Assembly (NCBI GenBank): GCA_022822305.1
Contig: JAJEBY010000016.1
Location: forward strand, 434,001 to 498,000
From: Anaerolineae bacterium
GTDB taxonomy: Bacteria; Chloroflexota; Anaerolineae; Aggregatilineales; Phototrophicaceae
Direction of reading: 5' to 3'
Length of the DNA stretch: 64,000 nt
The translations under genes were made by a program, and so were the position numbers. The notes beneath the pieces are model-generated. The model had not been told where the DNA came from and did not search any database. It worked only from the letters and a program-made list of their open reading frames with translations. Below, piece by piece: positions 27,919 to 36,982 of this stretch (the stretch's first letter is position 1; the number at the start of each line of letters is the position of its first letter).

Positions 27919-28991
27919 GCGACCAAGCCGAAGAGATTTCTGCCGAAGCCGGGCGGACTGAGCACGTTTTCACCATCAAAGACCAAGTGACCGCGAATCC
28001 AGACTTCCAGTATCTTGCCATAGGCGCGCAAGCCCTCAAAGGGCGACCAGCCGCATTTGGCGCGCAGGCTGCCGCGCTCAATGATGTAGCTGTGGTCGGT
28101 ATCGACCAGGGTGTAGGTTTTGGGCAGCGGGCTAATCCGCCAGATGCGCTGGACGTTGAGCGATTGCATGTTGATGGCTTGATCGAGGGGCAGCCGACCA
28201 TCTTGGACCGCGCGCAGCATCAGCGGCAGGGTCGTCTCCAGACCGGGGACACCGTAGGGCGGATTCGCCGATTCTTTTTCGGCAAAGGTGTGCGGCGCGT
28301 GATCGGATTCGATGACATCGACCAGGCCCGATTCGATAGCCTGCCAGAGCGCTTGTTGATCGCGCTTGGTCTTCAATTCCGGCTTCATCAGCCCGTAGGG
28401 TCCCAAACTTGCCAAGTCATCGATCGTGAGAAAAAGGTGATGCGGACAGACGCCGATGGACACGGGCAAACCGTCCGCTTTGGCTTTGGTCAGCAGGTTG
28501 ATTTCGTAAGCGCTGCTGATATGCAAGAAGTGGGTGGGCTGACGGTATTTCCTGACCAGCGAGAGTATCGCGCTGACGGTTTCTTCTTCGGCATGCACGG
28601 CGATGACCTTGTTGGTGGACCAAGCGCCATAATGTCGTTCGCGGTCGGTCTGCCGACTGATGAGCAAGTCACCGGTGGTCGAGTTGTTGTAGATTTTCAA
28701 GCCGCAAACGCGAGAGGCGATGCGTTCGTATTCGGCGCTGTTGTCAATTTGCGACGCGCCAAAATAGACCCCCCAATCGCAGTGGGCGCCGCCGTCGAGC
28801 CGCTTCAGCTTGTCGTCGAGTCGGGCTTCGTCGGTCGTCGAGGGCGCGGTGTTGGGCATGTCGAAAACCGCCCAATAACCGGAGGCGATCGCCGCTTGGG
28901 TCTCGCTAGTGAAGGTGGCTTTGTTTGACCAGTCGAGATCGCGCAGATGGGTATGCGGGTCGATCATACCGTGGATCTTGACAATGGGCAT
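27915..28991 (-). CDS. pyrC: Dihydroorotase
   Basis: 358 residues, amidohydrolase superfamily. Cyclises carbamoyl-aspartate. Metal site residues are visible: DPHTHLRD at the N-terminus, the likely bridging Lys in GLKIYNN, His in FLHISS and PHHLFL, and Asp in ESDHAPH. The N-terminus begins almost directly at HxH, so the usual small N-terminal beta domain is nearly absent. The start ATG shares its first base with the last base of the pyrB stop; the end overlaps pyrD by 4 nt. Confidence 0.92.
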   Translation of the reverse strand: MPIVKIHGMIDPHTHLRDLDWSNKATFTSETQAAIASGYWAVFDMPNTAPSTTDEARLDDKLKRLDGGAHCDWGVYFGASQIDNSAEYERIASRVCGLKIYNNSTTGDLLISRQTDRERHYGAWSTNKVIAVHAEEETVSAILSLVRKYRQPTHFLHISSAYEINLLTKAKADGLPVSIGVCPHHLFLTIDDLASLGPYGLMKPELKTKRDQQALWQAIESGLVDVIESDHAPHTFAEKESANPPYGVPGLETTLPLMLRAVQDGRLPLDQAINMQSLNVQRIWRISPLPKTYTLVDTDHSYIIERGSLRAKCGWSPFEGLRAYGKILEVWIRGHLVFDGENVLSPPGFGRNLFGLVA

Positions 28992-30055
28992 TAGACATAA
29001 ACTCCGCGCAAGACCTTGACCAAAAGGGCCATGCGGACGAACATCCCGTTTTCCATTTGCTCGAAGTAGATCGCGCGGGGATCGCTATCCAGCACATCGT
29101 GGTCAGCGCGTGTGCCCATTTCGTGTTTGCGGGGCAGCGGATGCATAAGGATGGCGTCGGCGGACGCACGGGACAGTACCTGTGGCGTCATGATGAAGTG
29201 ATCTTTTATGCGGGCGTAATCGGCTGCATCGGAGAATCGCTCCTCCTGAATGCGCGTCCAGTAGATGACATCGGATTCCGCCAAGACGTCCGAGAGCTCC
29301 TCGGTCTCGTAAACTGACACGCCTTGCTGGCGCGCGAGCTCGGTGATATCTGTCGGCATCGACAGGTTCTGTGGCGAAACCAGACACATGCTGACATTGT
29401 GGGCATCATAGTAGGCGATAAGTTTGGCCAGCGAATGGACCGTGCGTCCGAATTTGAGATCGCCGACCAAGGTGATGGTCAGATTGTCGAGCGATTTCTT
29501 TTGATCGTAGATGGTGAAGATATCCAGCAGCGCCTGCGTCGGATGTTCGCCGATGCCGTCGCCGCCGCTGATGGCGACGGTCGGGTTGTCGATGCGCTGG
29601 TTGAGCTGGTCGAGATAGTAGCCGGCTTCGTATGAGGAACCAATATCCGGATGCCGCAGCACGATGACGTCGGCGTAGCAGCCGGTCGCGCGGATGGTAT
29701 CGGACAGGTTTTCGCCTTTGTACATGGAGGAGAAGCGAACGCCGTTGCTGACGGCGATCACATCGCCGCCGAGGCGTCGCATGGCCGCCTGGAACGACAT
29801 ATCGGTCCGCGTGCTCGCCTCAAAGAACAGCGACGCCATGACCTTGCCGGCACAGAGTTCGGTCAAGCCGCGATCGTGCGTACGGATGCGTTTGCGGATG
29901 GTAGTCGCTGCGCCAAACAAAATATCGAGGTCGGCGCGCTCGAACTGATCGACTGAGATGATGTGCTTGCCGAGGAAATCGCCGTTAATGGCCGGCGGCT
30001 GATAACCGAATGCGTGGCGACTAACTGATGATTCTGCTTGTGTCCCGGTTGCCAC
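28991..30055 (-). CDS. pyrB: Aspartate carbamoyltransferase catalytic subunit
   Basis: 354 residues from a GTG at 30053-30055 with AGGAG seven nt upstream. First committed step of pyrimidine synthesis. Carbamoyl-phosphate motif FFEASTRTDMSFQ, then GDGIGEHPTQALLD and HPLPRKHEM. The chain is longer than the E. coli subunit (about 311) at both ends. No pyrI regulatory subunit is adjacent. It is the first gene of pyrB-C-D-E-F. The 109 nt upstream, after fhs, shows no obvious PyrR-type attenuator. Confidence 0.95.
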   Translation of the reverse strand: MATGTQAESSVSRHAFGYQPPAINGDFLGKHIISVDQFERADLDILFGAATTIRKRIRTHDRGLTELCAGKVMASLFFEASTRTDMSFQAAMRRLGGDVIAVSNGVRFSSMYKGENLSDTIRATGCYADVIVLRHPDIGSSYEAGYYLDQLNQRIDNPTVAISGGDGIGEHPTQALLDIFTIYDQKKSLDNLTITLVGDLKFGRTVHSLAKLIAYYDAHNVSMCLVSPQNLSMPTDITELARQQGVSVYETEELSDVLAESDVIYWTRIQEERFSDAADYARIKDHFIMTPQVLSRASADAILMHPLPRKHEMGTRADHDVLDSDPRAIYFEQMENGMFVRMALLVKVLRGVYV

Positions 30056-30164
30056 TAACTACTCCTGCTCCCAACGATGTCTGATACGCGCGCGCCCAAT
30101 CGCATAAGGACGCCAGCAGGACTGGGTCGGACGACCAAACAAGCGCATTATCAACGAGCCCAAA

Positions 30165-31868
30165 CTAGAACAGGCCAACCACCTTGCCGTCCTCATCAAT
30201 ATCGACATTCATGGCGGCTGGTGTCCTGCCCAAGCCGGGCATGGTCCGCACATCGCCACAGAGTGGATAGATGAAGCCGGCGCCCGCCGAGGCGCGAATA
30301 TCGGTAATGGTGATGCGAAATCCATCCGGCGCGCCCTTCAGTTTGGGATTGTCGCTGAGGCTGAGGTGCGTTTTGGCCATGCAGATGGGCAAGCTCCGCA
30401 AGCCCTGATCTTCGTATTGACGGATTTTGCGATTGGCGACAGGCGAGTAGTCGACGCCGACGGCGCGATAGATTTCGGTGGCGATCGTCTCGATCTTGTC
30501 TTTGATGGCCATGTCATCGGGATAGAGCAGGCGGAAGTCGTTGGGCATTTCACAGGCGGAGACGATCATTTCCGCCAGTTCCGCCGCTCCAGCGCCGCCT
30601 TCCGCCCAATGACGCGCTTCGGAGACGCCGGTCGCGCCGGCGGCGGTGGCGATTTCGCGCACCGCCTGGATTTCTGCAGCGGTGTCGTCGGCGAAGATAT
30701 TGACGGCGACCACCGGATTGACGCCGAATTTCTTTAGGTTTTCCAAGTGCCGCACCATATTGGCCGCGCCAGTTTCGACATCGGCGACATTCTCTTCTTT
30801 GAGGCCGGGATCGATCGGTTTGCCAGGAATGATAGTGTACTTGCCGGTATGGGCTTTGAGCGCGCGGATGGTGGTGACCAGCACCACAGCGTTAGGACGC
30901 AGTCCGGAGATGCGAGACTTGATGTTGAAGAATTTCTCAGCGCCGATATCCGCGCCGAAGCCGGATTCGGTGATGACATAGTCGCCGGTTTTCATGGCAA
31001 TCATATCGGCGATGATGGAAGAATTGCCGTGGGCGATATTGGCGAAGGGACCGGCATGCACAAGCGCTGGCGTGTTTTCCAGCGATTGCATCAGGTTGGG
31101 TTTGATGGCTTCTTTCATCAAGACGGTGGCGGCGCCGGCGGCCTGGATATCTTCGGCCGTCACCGGGTTCTTGCTTTTATCGTAGGCGATGACCATTTTG
31201 CCGATGCGCTCGCGCATGTCTTGAAGCGATGTCGTCAGCGCCAGGATGGCCATGATTTCGGAGGCGACGGTGATGTCGTAACCGGTCTCCCGAGGAACGC
31301 CGTCAAAGCGTTTGCCCAAGCCGATGATGATATTGCGCAAGGCGCGATCATTGAGGTCAACCACGCGGCGCCAGGGGATATTGTGGATATCGACATTCAG
31401 CTTATTGCCGTGATAGATATGGGCGTCGAGCATAGCGGCGATCAGATTGTGGGCGGCGCTGATGGCATGGATATCGCCGGTGAGATGCAGATTGAAGTTC
31501 TCCATGGGCACAATTTGGCTGTAGCCGCCGCCGGCCGCGCCGCCTTTGATGCCGAATGTCGGTCCCTGCGAGGGTTGACGGACGGTGATGACGGCCTTCT
31601 TGCCGATATGCTTCATGGCTTGGCCGATGCCGACAGTCGTCGTCGACTTGCCCTCGCCGAGCGGCGTCGGCGTGATGGCGGTCACATCGACATACTTGGC
31701 ATCCGGGCGTGACGCCAGACGGTCCAGCGCTTCCAGATTAACTTTGGCGACGTATTTGCCGTAGTGCTCCAGATCGCGGTCGGGATCCAATCCCATCTGC
31801 TCGGCAATCTGATTGATGTGGATGAGCTTGGCATTTTGTGCGATTTCGAGGTCGGTGGGAATGGTCAT
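30165..31868 (-). CDS. fhs: Formate--tetrahydrofolate ligase
   Basis: 567 residues, full length. ATP-dependent formation of 10-formyl-THF for one-carbon metabolism, also used in the Wood-Ljungdahl methyl branch. P-loop-like TPLGEGKST at 68-76, substrate segments VRQPSQGPTFGIKGGAAGGG and MDAHIYH-type region (ALLDAHIYHGNKLN in the family; here AAMLDAHIYHGNKLN), and C-terminal DIRASAGAGFIYPLCGDVRTM. It lies 109 nt upstream of pyrB on the same strand and may or may not share a transcript. It diverges from the MFS gene. Confidence 0.97.
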   Translation of the reverse strand: MTIPTDLEIAQNAKLIHINQIAEQMGLDPDRDLEHYGKYVAKVNLEALDRLASRPDAKYVDVTAITPTPLGEGKSTTTVGIGQAMKHIGKKAVITVRQPSQGPTFGIKGGAAGGGYSQIVPMENFNLHLTGDIHAISAAHNLIAAMLDAHIYHGNKLNVDIHNIPWRRVVDLNDRALRNIIIGLGKRFDGVPRETGYDITVASEIMAILALTTSLQDMRERIGKMVIAYDKSKNPVTAEDIQAAGAATVLMKEAIKPNLMQSLENTPALVHAGPFANIAHGNSSIIADMIAMKTGDYVITESGFGADIGAEKFFNIKSRISGLRPNAVVLVTTIRALKAHTGKYTIIPGKPIDPGLKEENVADVETGAANMVRHLENLKKFGVNPVVAVNIFADDTAAEIQAVREIATAAGATGVSEARHWAEGGAGAAELAEMIVSACEMPNDFRLLYPDDMAIKDKIETIATEIYRAVGVDYSPVANRKIRQYEDQGLRSLPICMAKTHLSLSDNPKLKGAPDGFRITITDIRASAGAGFIYPLCGDVRTMPGLGRTPAAMNVDIDEDGKVVGLF

Positions 31869-31958
31869 GGAGATTCGCCTTGAAATATATGCGCTGACGA
31901 TTGTTTGCAGCTAAGCTATCGTGCCAAGCTTGATTTTATCACGAAGTTGTCGGCTCGG

Positions 31959-31987
31959 CTGTTAATTCTTACTTTGCCTTCTATAAT
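31959..31987 (+). promoter_or_regulatory. Candidate promoter for the MFS transporter gene
   Basis: A perfect TATAAT at 31982-31987 lies about 45 nt before the MFS start. The best -35 at 17 nt spacing, CTGTTA, is weak. The call rests on the -10. Confidence 0.3.
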
Positions 31988-32032
31988 CCCAGCAGTGCGC
32001 CAGCACTTTCTTTTTGGGAACGCGAGGCAACT

Positions 32033-33298
32033 ATGACGGCAAAGGCTCCGGTTGTTCGTTCGATAGTCACTTCTTCTCCAATCTACTATGGCTGGGTCGT
32101 CTGGCTGGTGGCCATTGTGGGCATGATTGCCAGCGCGCCGGGGCAGAGTTTCTCCATATCCCTTTTCATGGATTTCTTCATCGAGGACTTTGGCCTGGAT
32201 CGCACGACTGTGAGCAGTTTGTATGGGGCGGGCACCTTCATCGCTTCGCTGAGTTTAACCTGGGTTGGCCGTCAGCTGGATCACATTGGCAACCGCCGCA
32301 TGGGTATGGCGATTGGCGCGCTCTTCGGCTGTGTGCTGGTTCTGTGCGCATTGATCAGCGGGCCAATCATGCTGCTATTGGTATTCGTCGGTATTCGCGG
32401 ACTGGGACAAGGTTCGCTCACGTTGATCAGCTCGACAGCTATCGCCAACTGGTTCAAGCTGAATCGCGGCCGAATGATGGCCTATGTGATCCTGGCGTTT
32501 GCGCTGTTTCAAGGGCTGTATGTCAATGTCTTGCGCGCCTTGCTGGAAATCATGGACTGGCGCCAGGCCTTCATCGTTTTGGGCGTCACCGTGGCGGCCA
32601 TAGTCGTTCCGATATTCGGTCTATTGATGCGGGACACGCCAGAGCAATACGGCAAGTTGCCCGATGACGCTGATATGGAAGCCGAAGAGGATCCGGCGTC
32701 CCCCGCGGAAGAGAGCTGGCGACTTAAAGAGGCGCTGCGCACACCGATGCTCTGGGTGTTTATGCTGGGGCGAATGCTGCCGTCGGCATGGGGCACGGGT
32801 TTGATTTTGCATCAGTTGTCGATATTCGCCGAGCTGGATCATTCGGCGCGCGTGACGACAGAGACTTTCGCCTTGATGTCCCTATTCTCGGCGGCATCGG
32901 CGCTGCTAGCCGGTTATCTGATCGATCGATTCAAGCCGACTTACATCGCCGGGCTTGCGATGATGGCCTTGTTCTGCACCTGCCTACTGGGCATGGTCAT
33001 GCGCGAGAACTGGCAGTTGGTCGCGTATGCGCTCGTGTCCGGCCTCGGGTTTGGCATTGGAAGCGTCTTTGACGGCGCTGTTTGGGCTAATCTGTTCGGA
33101 CGCAAGTTTCAGGGCGAGATTCGTGGCTTTGTCTACACGGCTACAATCATCGGCAGCGCAATCGGACCGTCGCTCTTCGGCTTGAGCTTTGATTACGCCG
33201 GCGGCTACAATGCCGTGCTGGCGCTGGGCGCGGGTTTGTCGCTGCTGGTGGCTGCGCTTTCGGTAATTGTGCCGATTCCAAAACTACAGCATGTCTAA
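32033..33298 (+). CDS. Major facilitator superfamily transporter (MCT/OFA-like)
   Basis: 421 residues with about 12 membrane segments in two halves joined by an acidic cytoplasmic loop (about residues 208-230). The N-terminus reads SSPIYYGWVVWLVAIVGMIA, the style of monocarboxylate/oxalate-formate (MCT/OFA) carriers. The loop 2-3 motif is VGRQLDHIGNRRMG and its repeat in the second half is AGYLIDRFKPTY. The substrate is unknown; small carboxylates are a family-based guess. It is a single gene facing fhs and convergent with glgB. Confidence 0.85.
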   Translation: MTAKAPVVRSIVTSSPIYYGWVVWLVAIVGMIASAPGQSFSISLFMDFFIEDFGLDRTTVSSLYGAGTFIASLSLTWVGRQLDHIGNRRMGMAIGALFGCVLVLCALISGPIMLLLVFVGIRGLGQGSLTLISSTAIANWFKLNRGRMMAYVILAFALFQGLYVNVLRALLEIMDWRQAFIVLGVTVAAIVVPIFGLLMRDTPEQYGKLPDDADMEAEEDPASPAEESWRLKEALRTPMLWVFMLGRMLPSAWGTGLILHQLSIFAELDHSARVTTETFALMSLFSAASALLAGYLIDRFKPTYIAGLAMMALFCTCLLGMVMRENWQLVAYALVSGLGFGIGSVFDGAVWANLFGRKFQGEIRGFVYTATIIGSAIGPSLFGLSFDYAGGYNAVLALGAGLSLLVAALSVIVPIPKLQHV

Positions 33299-33349
33299 CG
33301 GCGCTGGCGATTGCCGACCACAGCTGGGTGCGCAAATGATCTGACCGGA

Positions 33350-35554
33350 TCAGGATTCGGCGCCGGCTTCCAATTTGAGAATGAGAATCGACAGCGGCGG
33401 CAGCCGCAGCCCCAAGCTATGCGGGAGGCCGTGGCTGGCTTGCGGTTCGCTGGCGAGGCCGCCCTGGTTGCCGACATTGCTGCCGCCATAGATTTCGGCA
33501 TCGCTATTGAGCCGCTCGCAATAGAAGCCGGCTTCAGGAACGCCGATGCGGTAATGATCGCGCGCGACCGGCGTACAGTTGATGACGACGACCAGAAAAT
33601 CCCGGGTGTCCGCGGCGAAGCGCAGGTAACTGTAGACGCTGTAGTCAGCGTCGTTGGCCTCGATCCACCGGAAGCCGTCCGGATCAAAATCACGCTGCCA
33701 AAGCGCCGGCTCCTCCCGATACAGGTGATTGAGGTCTTTAACCCAGCGCTGCAGCCGATAATGTTTGTCGTAGTCGAGCAGGTGCCAATCGAGGCTGCGC
33801 TCTTCACTCCATTCGGCGAACTGGCCAAATTCGTTGCCCATGAAATTCAGCACCTTGCCGACCTGGGTGTATTGATAGCCAAATAGCAGCCGCAAACCGG
33901 CAAATTTCTGCCAATAGTCGCCGGGCAATTTGCCGATGAGCGAGCCTTTCATGTGCACGACTTCGTCATGCGACAGCGGCAAGACGAAGTTCTCGCTGAA
34001 TGCATAAAGCAAGGCGAAGGTAATCTGGTGATGGTGATGACGCCGATGCACGGGATCGTTGGACATGTATTCCAGGGTGTCGTGCATCCAGCCCATATTC
34101 CATTTGAGCGTGAAGCCGAGACCGCCGGTGTAAGTCGGGCGAGAGACCATCGGCCAATCGGTGGATTCTTCGGCGATAGTGACGGCGCCCGGCGCCTCGG
34201 CATGAACGATTTCATTGAATTCGCGCAGGAATTCTAGCGCGCCGATGTTTTCGCTGCCGCCATATTTGTTGGGCAGCCACTGGCCCTCTTCGCGCGAAAA
34301 ACTGAGGTAGATCATCGATGAGACGGCATCGACGCGCAGACCGTCGATATGGTATTCCTTGAGCCAGAATAGCGCATTGGCGATCAGGAAATTCCGGACC
34401 TCGTTGCGCTCGTAATTGAAGATCATCGTGCCCCAATCAGGATGTTCGCCCTGACGCGGATCTTCGTGGCTGTAGAGGTGAGTGCCATCAAAATAATTGA
34501 GGCCGAAGTCGTCTTTGGGAAAGTGCGCCGGCACCCAATCCAGGATGACGGCGATGCCGGATTGATGACAGGTGTCCACCAGGCGCATGAAGTCGGCGGG
34601 TGTGCCGAAGCGGCTGGTTGGCGCATAGTAGCCGGTGACCTGATAGCCCCAGGAGGCGTCCAGCGGGTGTTCGGCGACCGGCAGCAGCTCCAGGTGCGTG
34701 TATCCCATGTCCACGAGATAGGGAACCAGGTCATCCGCCAGGTCGCGATAGGTGAGGTAACTGTTGTCGGCGCCGCGCTTCCAGGATCCCAGGTGAGCCT
34801 CGTAGATGTTCATGGGTCCGGACAGCTGATCCAGCGATGCGCGGGCGCGCATCCAGGCTGCGTCTTGCCACTGATACTGGTCAATGTCGTAGACGACGGA
34901 GGCTGTCTTCGGTCGCACTTCGGAATGGAATGCGTAGGGATCGGCTTTTTCGGCGCGATAGCCGTCATGATGGGAACGAATCTCGTATTTGTAGGCGCAA
35001 CCCGCCTCCAGCGCGGGCACAAAGAGTTCCCAAATACCGGAGTCGCCGTTGCTTTCCATGGGGTGCGCGCGCGGATCCCAGCGATTGAAATCTCCAACGA
35101 CCGCGACCTTGTAACAGTTGGGCGCCCAAACCGCGAAATTGATGCCGCTAGCGCCGTCTATCGTACGCGGATGAGCGCCGAGCAATCGATAGATGTCTCG
35201 ATGCCGGCCATGACCAAAGAGGTAGATATCGTAATCGGTGAGCTGCGGCGGAAAAACGTAGGGATCGCGGTAGACTTCGACCGAACCGTCGTGGGTCTGC
35301 GCCTCAAAGCGGTAGGGCGCGTCGGACCAGGAACTGTCCAGTGCGGCGACGAAGAGTCCCTCGTCATGCAGTTTGCGCATGTGGGCGCGGTCGCCGGTCG
35401 CTTCATTGACTATGTCAACCGCTGCCGCCCAGGGACGAAAGGTACGGATGGATATACCTTCGCCACTGGCATGCCTGCCCAGAATCATACTGGGAGCGCC
35501 GATTTCGCCGGCGACGAGCGCCTGAATCGCGTCAGGATGAATCTCCGTCGGCAT
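33350..35554 (-). CDS. glgB: 1,4-alpha-glucan branching enzyme
   Basis: 734 residues from the ATG at 35552-35554; AAAGGA lies 6 nt upstream, and a GTG one codon earlier is less well spaced. Forms alpha-1,6 branches in glycogen. Order: N1 and CBM48 domains (about 1-235), GH13 barrel, C-terminal beta domain. Catalytic residues are D409 in DGLRVDAV, E462 in TIAEEST and D530 in LSHDEVVH. The family block YFDGTHLYSHEDPRQGEHPDW is replaced nowhere by gaps. No other glg gene is adjacent. It converges on the MFS gene with 51 nt between stops. Confidence 0.96.
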   Translation of the reverse strand: MPTEIHPDAIQALVAGEIGAPSMILGRHASGEGISIRTFRPWAAAVDIVNEATGDRAHMRKLHDEGLFVAALDSSWSDAPYRFEAQTHDGSVEVYRDPYVFPPQLTDYDIYLFGHGRHRDIYRLLGAHPRTIDGASGINFAVWAPNCYKVAVVGDFNRWDPRAHPMESNGDSGIWELFVPALEAGCAYKYEIRSHHDGYRAEKADPYAFHSEVRPKTASVVYDIDQYQWQDAAWMRARASLDQLSGPMNIYEAHLGSWKRGADNSYLTYRDLADDLVPYLVDMGYTHLELLPVAEHPLDASWGYQVTGYYAPTSRFGTPADFMRLVDTCHQSGIAVILDWVPAHFPKDDFGLNYFDGTHLYSHEDPRQGEHPDWGTMIFNYERNEVRNFLIANALFWLKEYHIDGLRVDAVSSMIYLSFSREEGQWLPNKYGGSENIGALEFLREFNEIVHAEAPGAVTIAEESTDWPMVSRPTYTGGLGFTLKWNMGWMHDTLEYMSNDPVHRRHHHHQITFALLYAFSENFVLPLSHDEVVHMKGSLIGKLPGDYWQKFAGLRLLFGYQYTQVGKVLNFMGNEFGQFAEWSEERSLDWHLLDYDKHYRLQRWVKDLNHLYREEPALWQRDFDPDGFRWIEANDADYSVYSYLRFAADTRDFLVVVINCTPVARDHYRIGVPEAGFYCERLNSDAEIYGGSNVGNQGGLASEPQASHGLPHSLGLRLPPLSILILKLEAGAES

Positions 35555-35688
35555 CACCGATCCTTTGATCGCGCGGACAATTGAGTGGCGGTATTATAGA
35601 CGCTTTGGGAATAAATCGTAGGTTGGCGCGCGCCCGGGAGTGGCGGCGGCGTCGAGATAGTTGAAATGTGTGACGGAAACTGGTAGAC

Positions 35689-35704
35689 TAGAAAATATAT
35701 TCTA
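35689..35704. promoter_or_regulatory. AT-rich palindrome upstream of dinB, possible operator
   Basis: TAGAA and TTCTA flank AATATA, 55 nt before the dinB start, in a GC-rich neighbourhood. It could be a repressor site or overlap a promoter. I do not know the LexA box of this lineage well enough to call it an SOS box. Confidence 0.3.
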
Positions 35705-35759
35705 ATTCTGCCGCCTTGATCGTCAGATGCCCGCTTGTCCGATGTGGCGGCCGCTAACC

Positions 35760-36968
35760 ATGACGAAAGTACGCAAGATCTTACACCTCGATTTGGACGC
35801 GTTTTTCTGCGCGGTGGAAGAGCAGCTCAATCCAGAACTGAGAGGCAAGGCGATTGCGGTCGGAGGACAGCCCGGCCAACGCGGCGTCGTGGCCTCCGCC
35901 TCATATCCGGCGCGGAAGTATGGCGTGCGCTCGGCCATGCCGATGTCGCAAGCTGTGCGCCTTTGTCCGCATTTGATCGTGTTATCGCAGCATCGCGGCG
36001 ATTACTCCAAACGCTCGCGCGAGGTGATGGCGGTCTTGCGCGATACGGCGCCGGATGTCGAGCCGCTGTCGATTGACGAAGCGTTTCTCGATGTCACAAT
36101 CTTGCCGGCAAAGATAGAGGAGATCGCGCGGCGTCTGCAGGCGCGCATCAACGACGAGTTGGGATTGCCTTGCTCTCTGGGCGGCGCGACTAATAAGCTG
36201 GTCGCCAAGACAGCCAATACCGTGGGGAAGGCGCGCCAGCCGAAAGACAATCCGCCCAATGCCATCACGTTGGTGGCGCCGGGTCAAGAACGGCAGTTCC
36301 TGGCGCCGCTGCCCATTCGCGAACTATGGGGAGTCGGACCGAAAATGGCTGAAACATTGGCGAACCTGGGATTTACGACGATCGGCGAAATCGCCGCGTG
36401 GTCGGAAGCAGCCTTGACTTCGCGATTGGGCAAACTGGGCGGCGACATCTGGCGGCGCGCCAACGGCATCGATCACCGGCCGGTGCTGGCGCAAGGCGAG
36501 GCGAAATCGATCAGCAAAGAAGTGACATTCGCCCAAGATATCAATGACCCGGCAGCGCTTGAGCTGACCATACGACGCCTGGCGGACGGCGTTGGCAGGC
36601 AGCTGCGCAAAGCTGGCCTGGCCGCATCCACGGTGAAAATCAAATTGCGTTGGTCGGATTTCACGACCCTGTCGCGTCAGATGACGCTGGATATGCCCAC
36701 GGATCTGGATGACGAGATTTGTCGCTGCGCCCGGGAATTGTTCGGCCGGGCCTGGATTAAGGGCAAGCCGGTGCGGTTGCTGGGCGTTGGCGTGAGCGGG
36801 TTCAGCCAATCGACGCGGCAGATGAATTTGTGGGAGGCGCGATCCCAGCGACAGGTTGGCGGGCAGCTTCAAGAGACGCTGGACAGCTTGCGCGATCGTT
36901 ATGGAGACGCCATGATTCGCCGCGCGAGCGATCTTGATTTCCGGCAGAACGAAGACAACAAACGCTAA
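35760..36968 (+). CDS. dinB: DNA polymerase IV (Y-family)
   Basis: 402 residues from the ATG at 35760 (MTKVRKILHLDLDAFF); an upstream in-frame ATG at 35727 adds non-family residues and is rejected. Error-prone translesion polymerase. Catalytic residues are D11 in HLDLDAFF and the SIDEAFLD acid pair; F16 is the probable steric gate. Little-finger domain at about 235-345. A QMNLW segment near residue 350 resembles a beta-clamp binding motif. It stands alone on the plus strand and converges on the ABC exporter genes. Confidence 0.94.
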   Translation: MTKVRKILHLDLDAFFCAVEEQLNPELRGKAIAVGGQPGQRGVVASASYPARKYGVRSAMPMSQAVRLCPHLIVLSQHRGDYSKRSREVMAVLRDTAPDVEPLSIDEAFLDVTILPAKIEEIARRLQARINDELGLPCSLGGATNKLVAKTANTVGKARQPKDNPPNAITLVAPGQERQFLAPLPIRELWGVGPKMAETLANLGFTTIGEIAAWSEAALTSRLGKLGGDIWRRANGIDHRPVLAQGEAKSISKEVTFAQDINDPAALELTIRRLADGVGRQLRKAGLAASTVKIKLRWSDFTTLSRQMTLDMPTDLDDEICRCARELFGRAWIKGKPVRLLGVGVSGFSQSTRQMNLWEARSQRQVGGQLQETLDSLRDRYGDAMIRRASDLDFRQNEDNKR

Positions 36969-36982
36969 GCGAGCGCCTGGCG

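Noticed and set aside
34442-35584. 380-codon plus-strand ORF antisense to glgB
   Set aside because: No family features; glgB on the other strand is complete with its catalytic residues.
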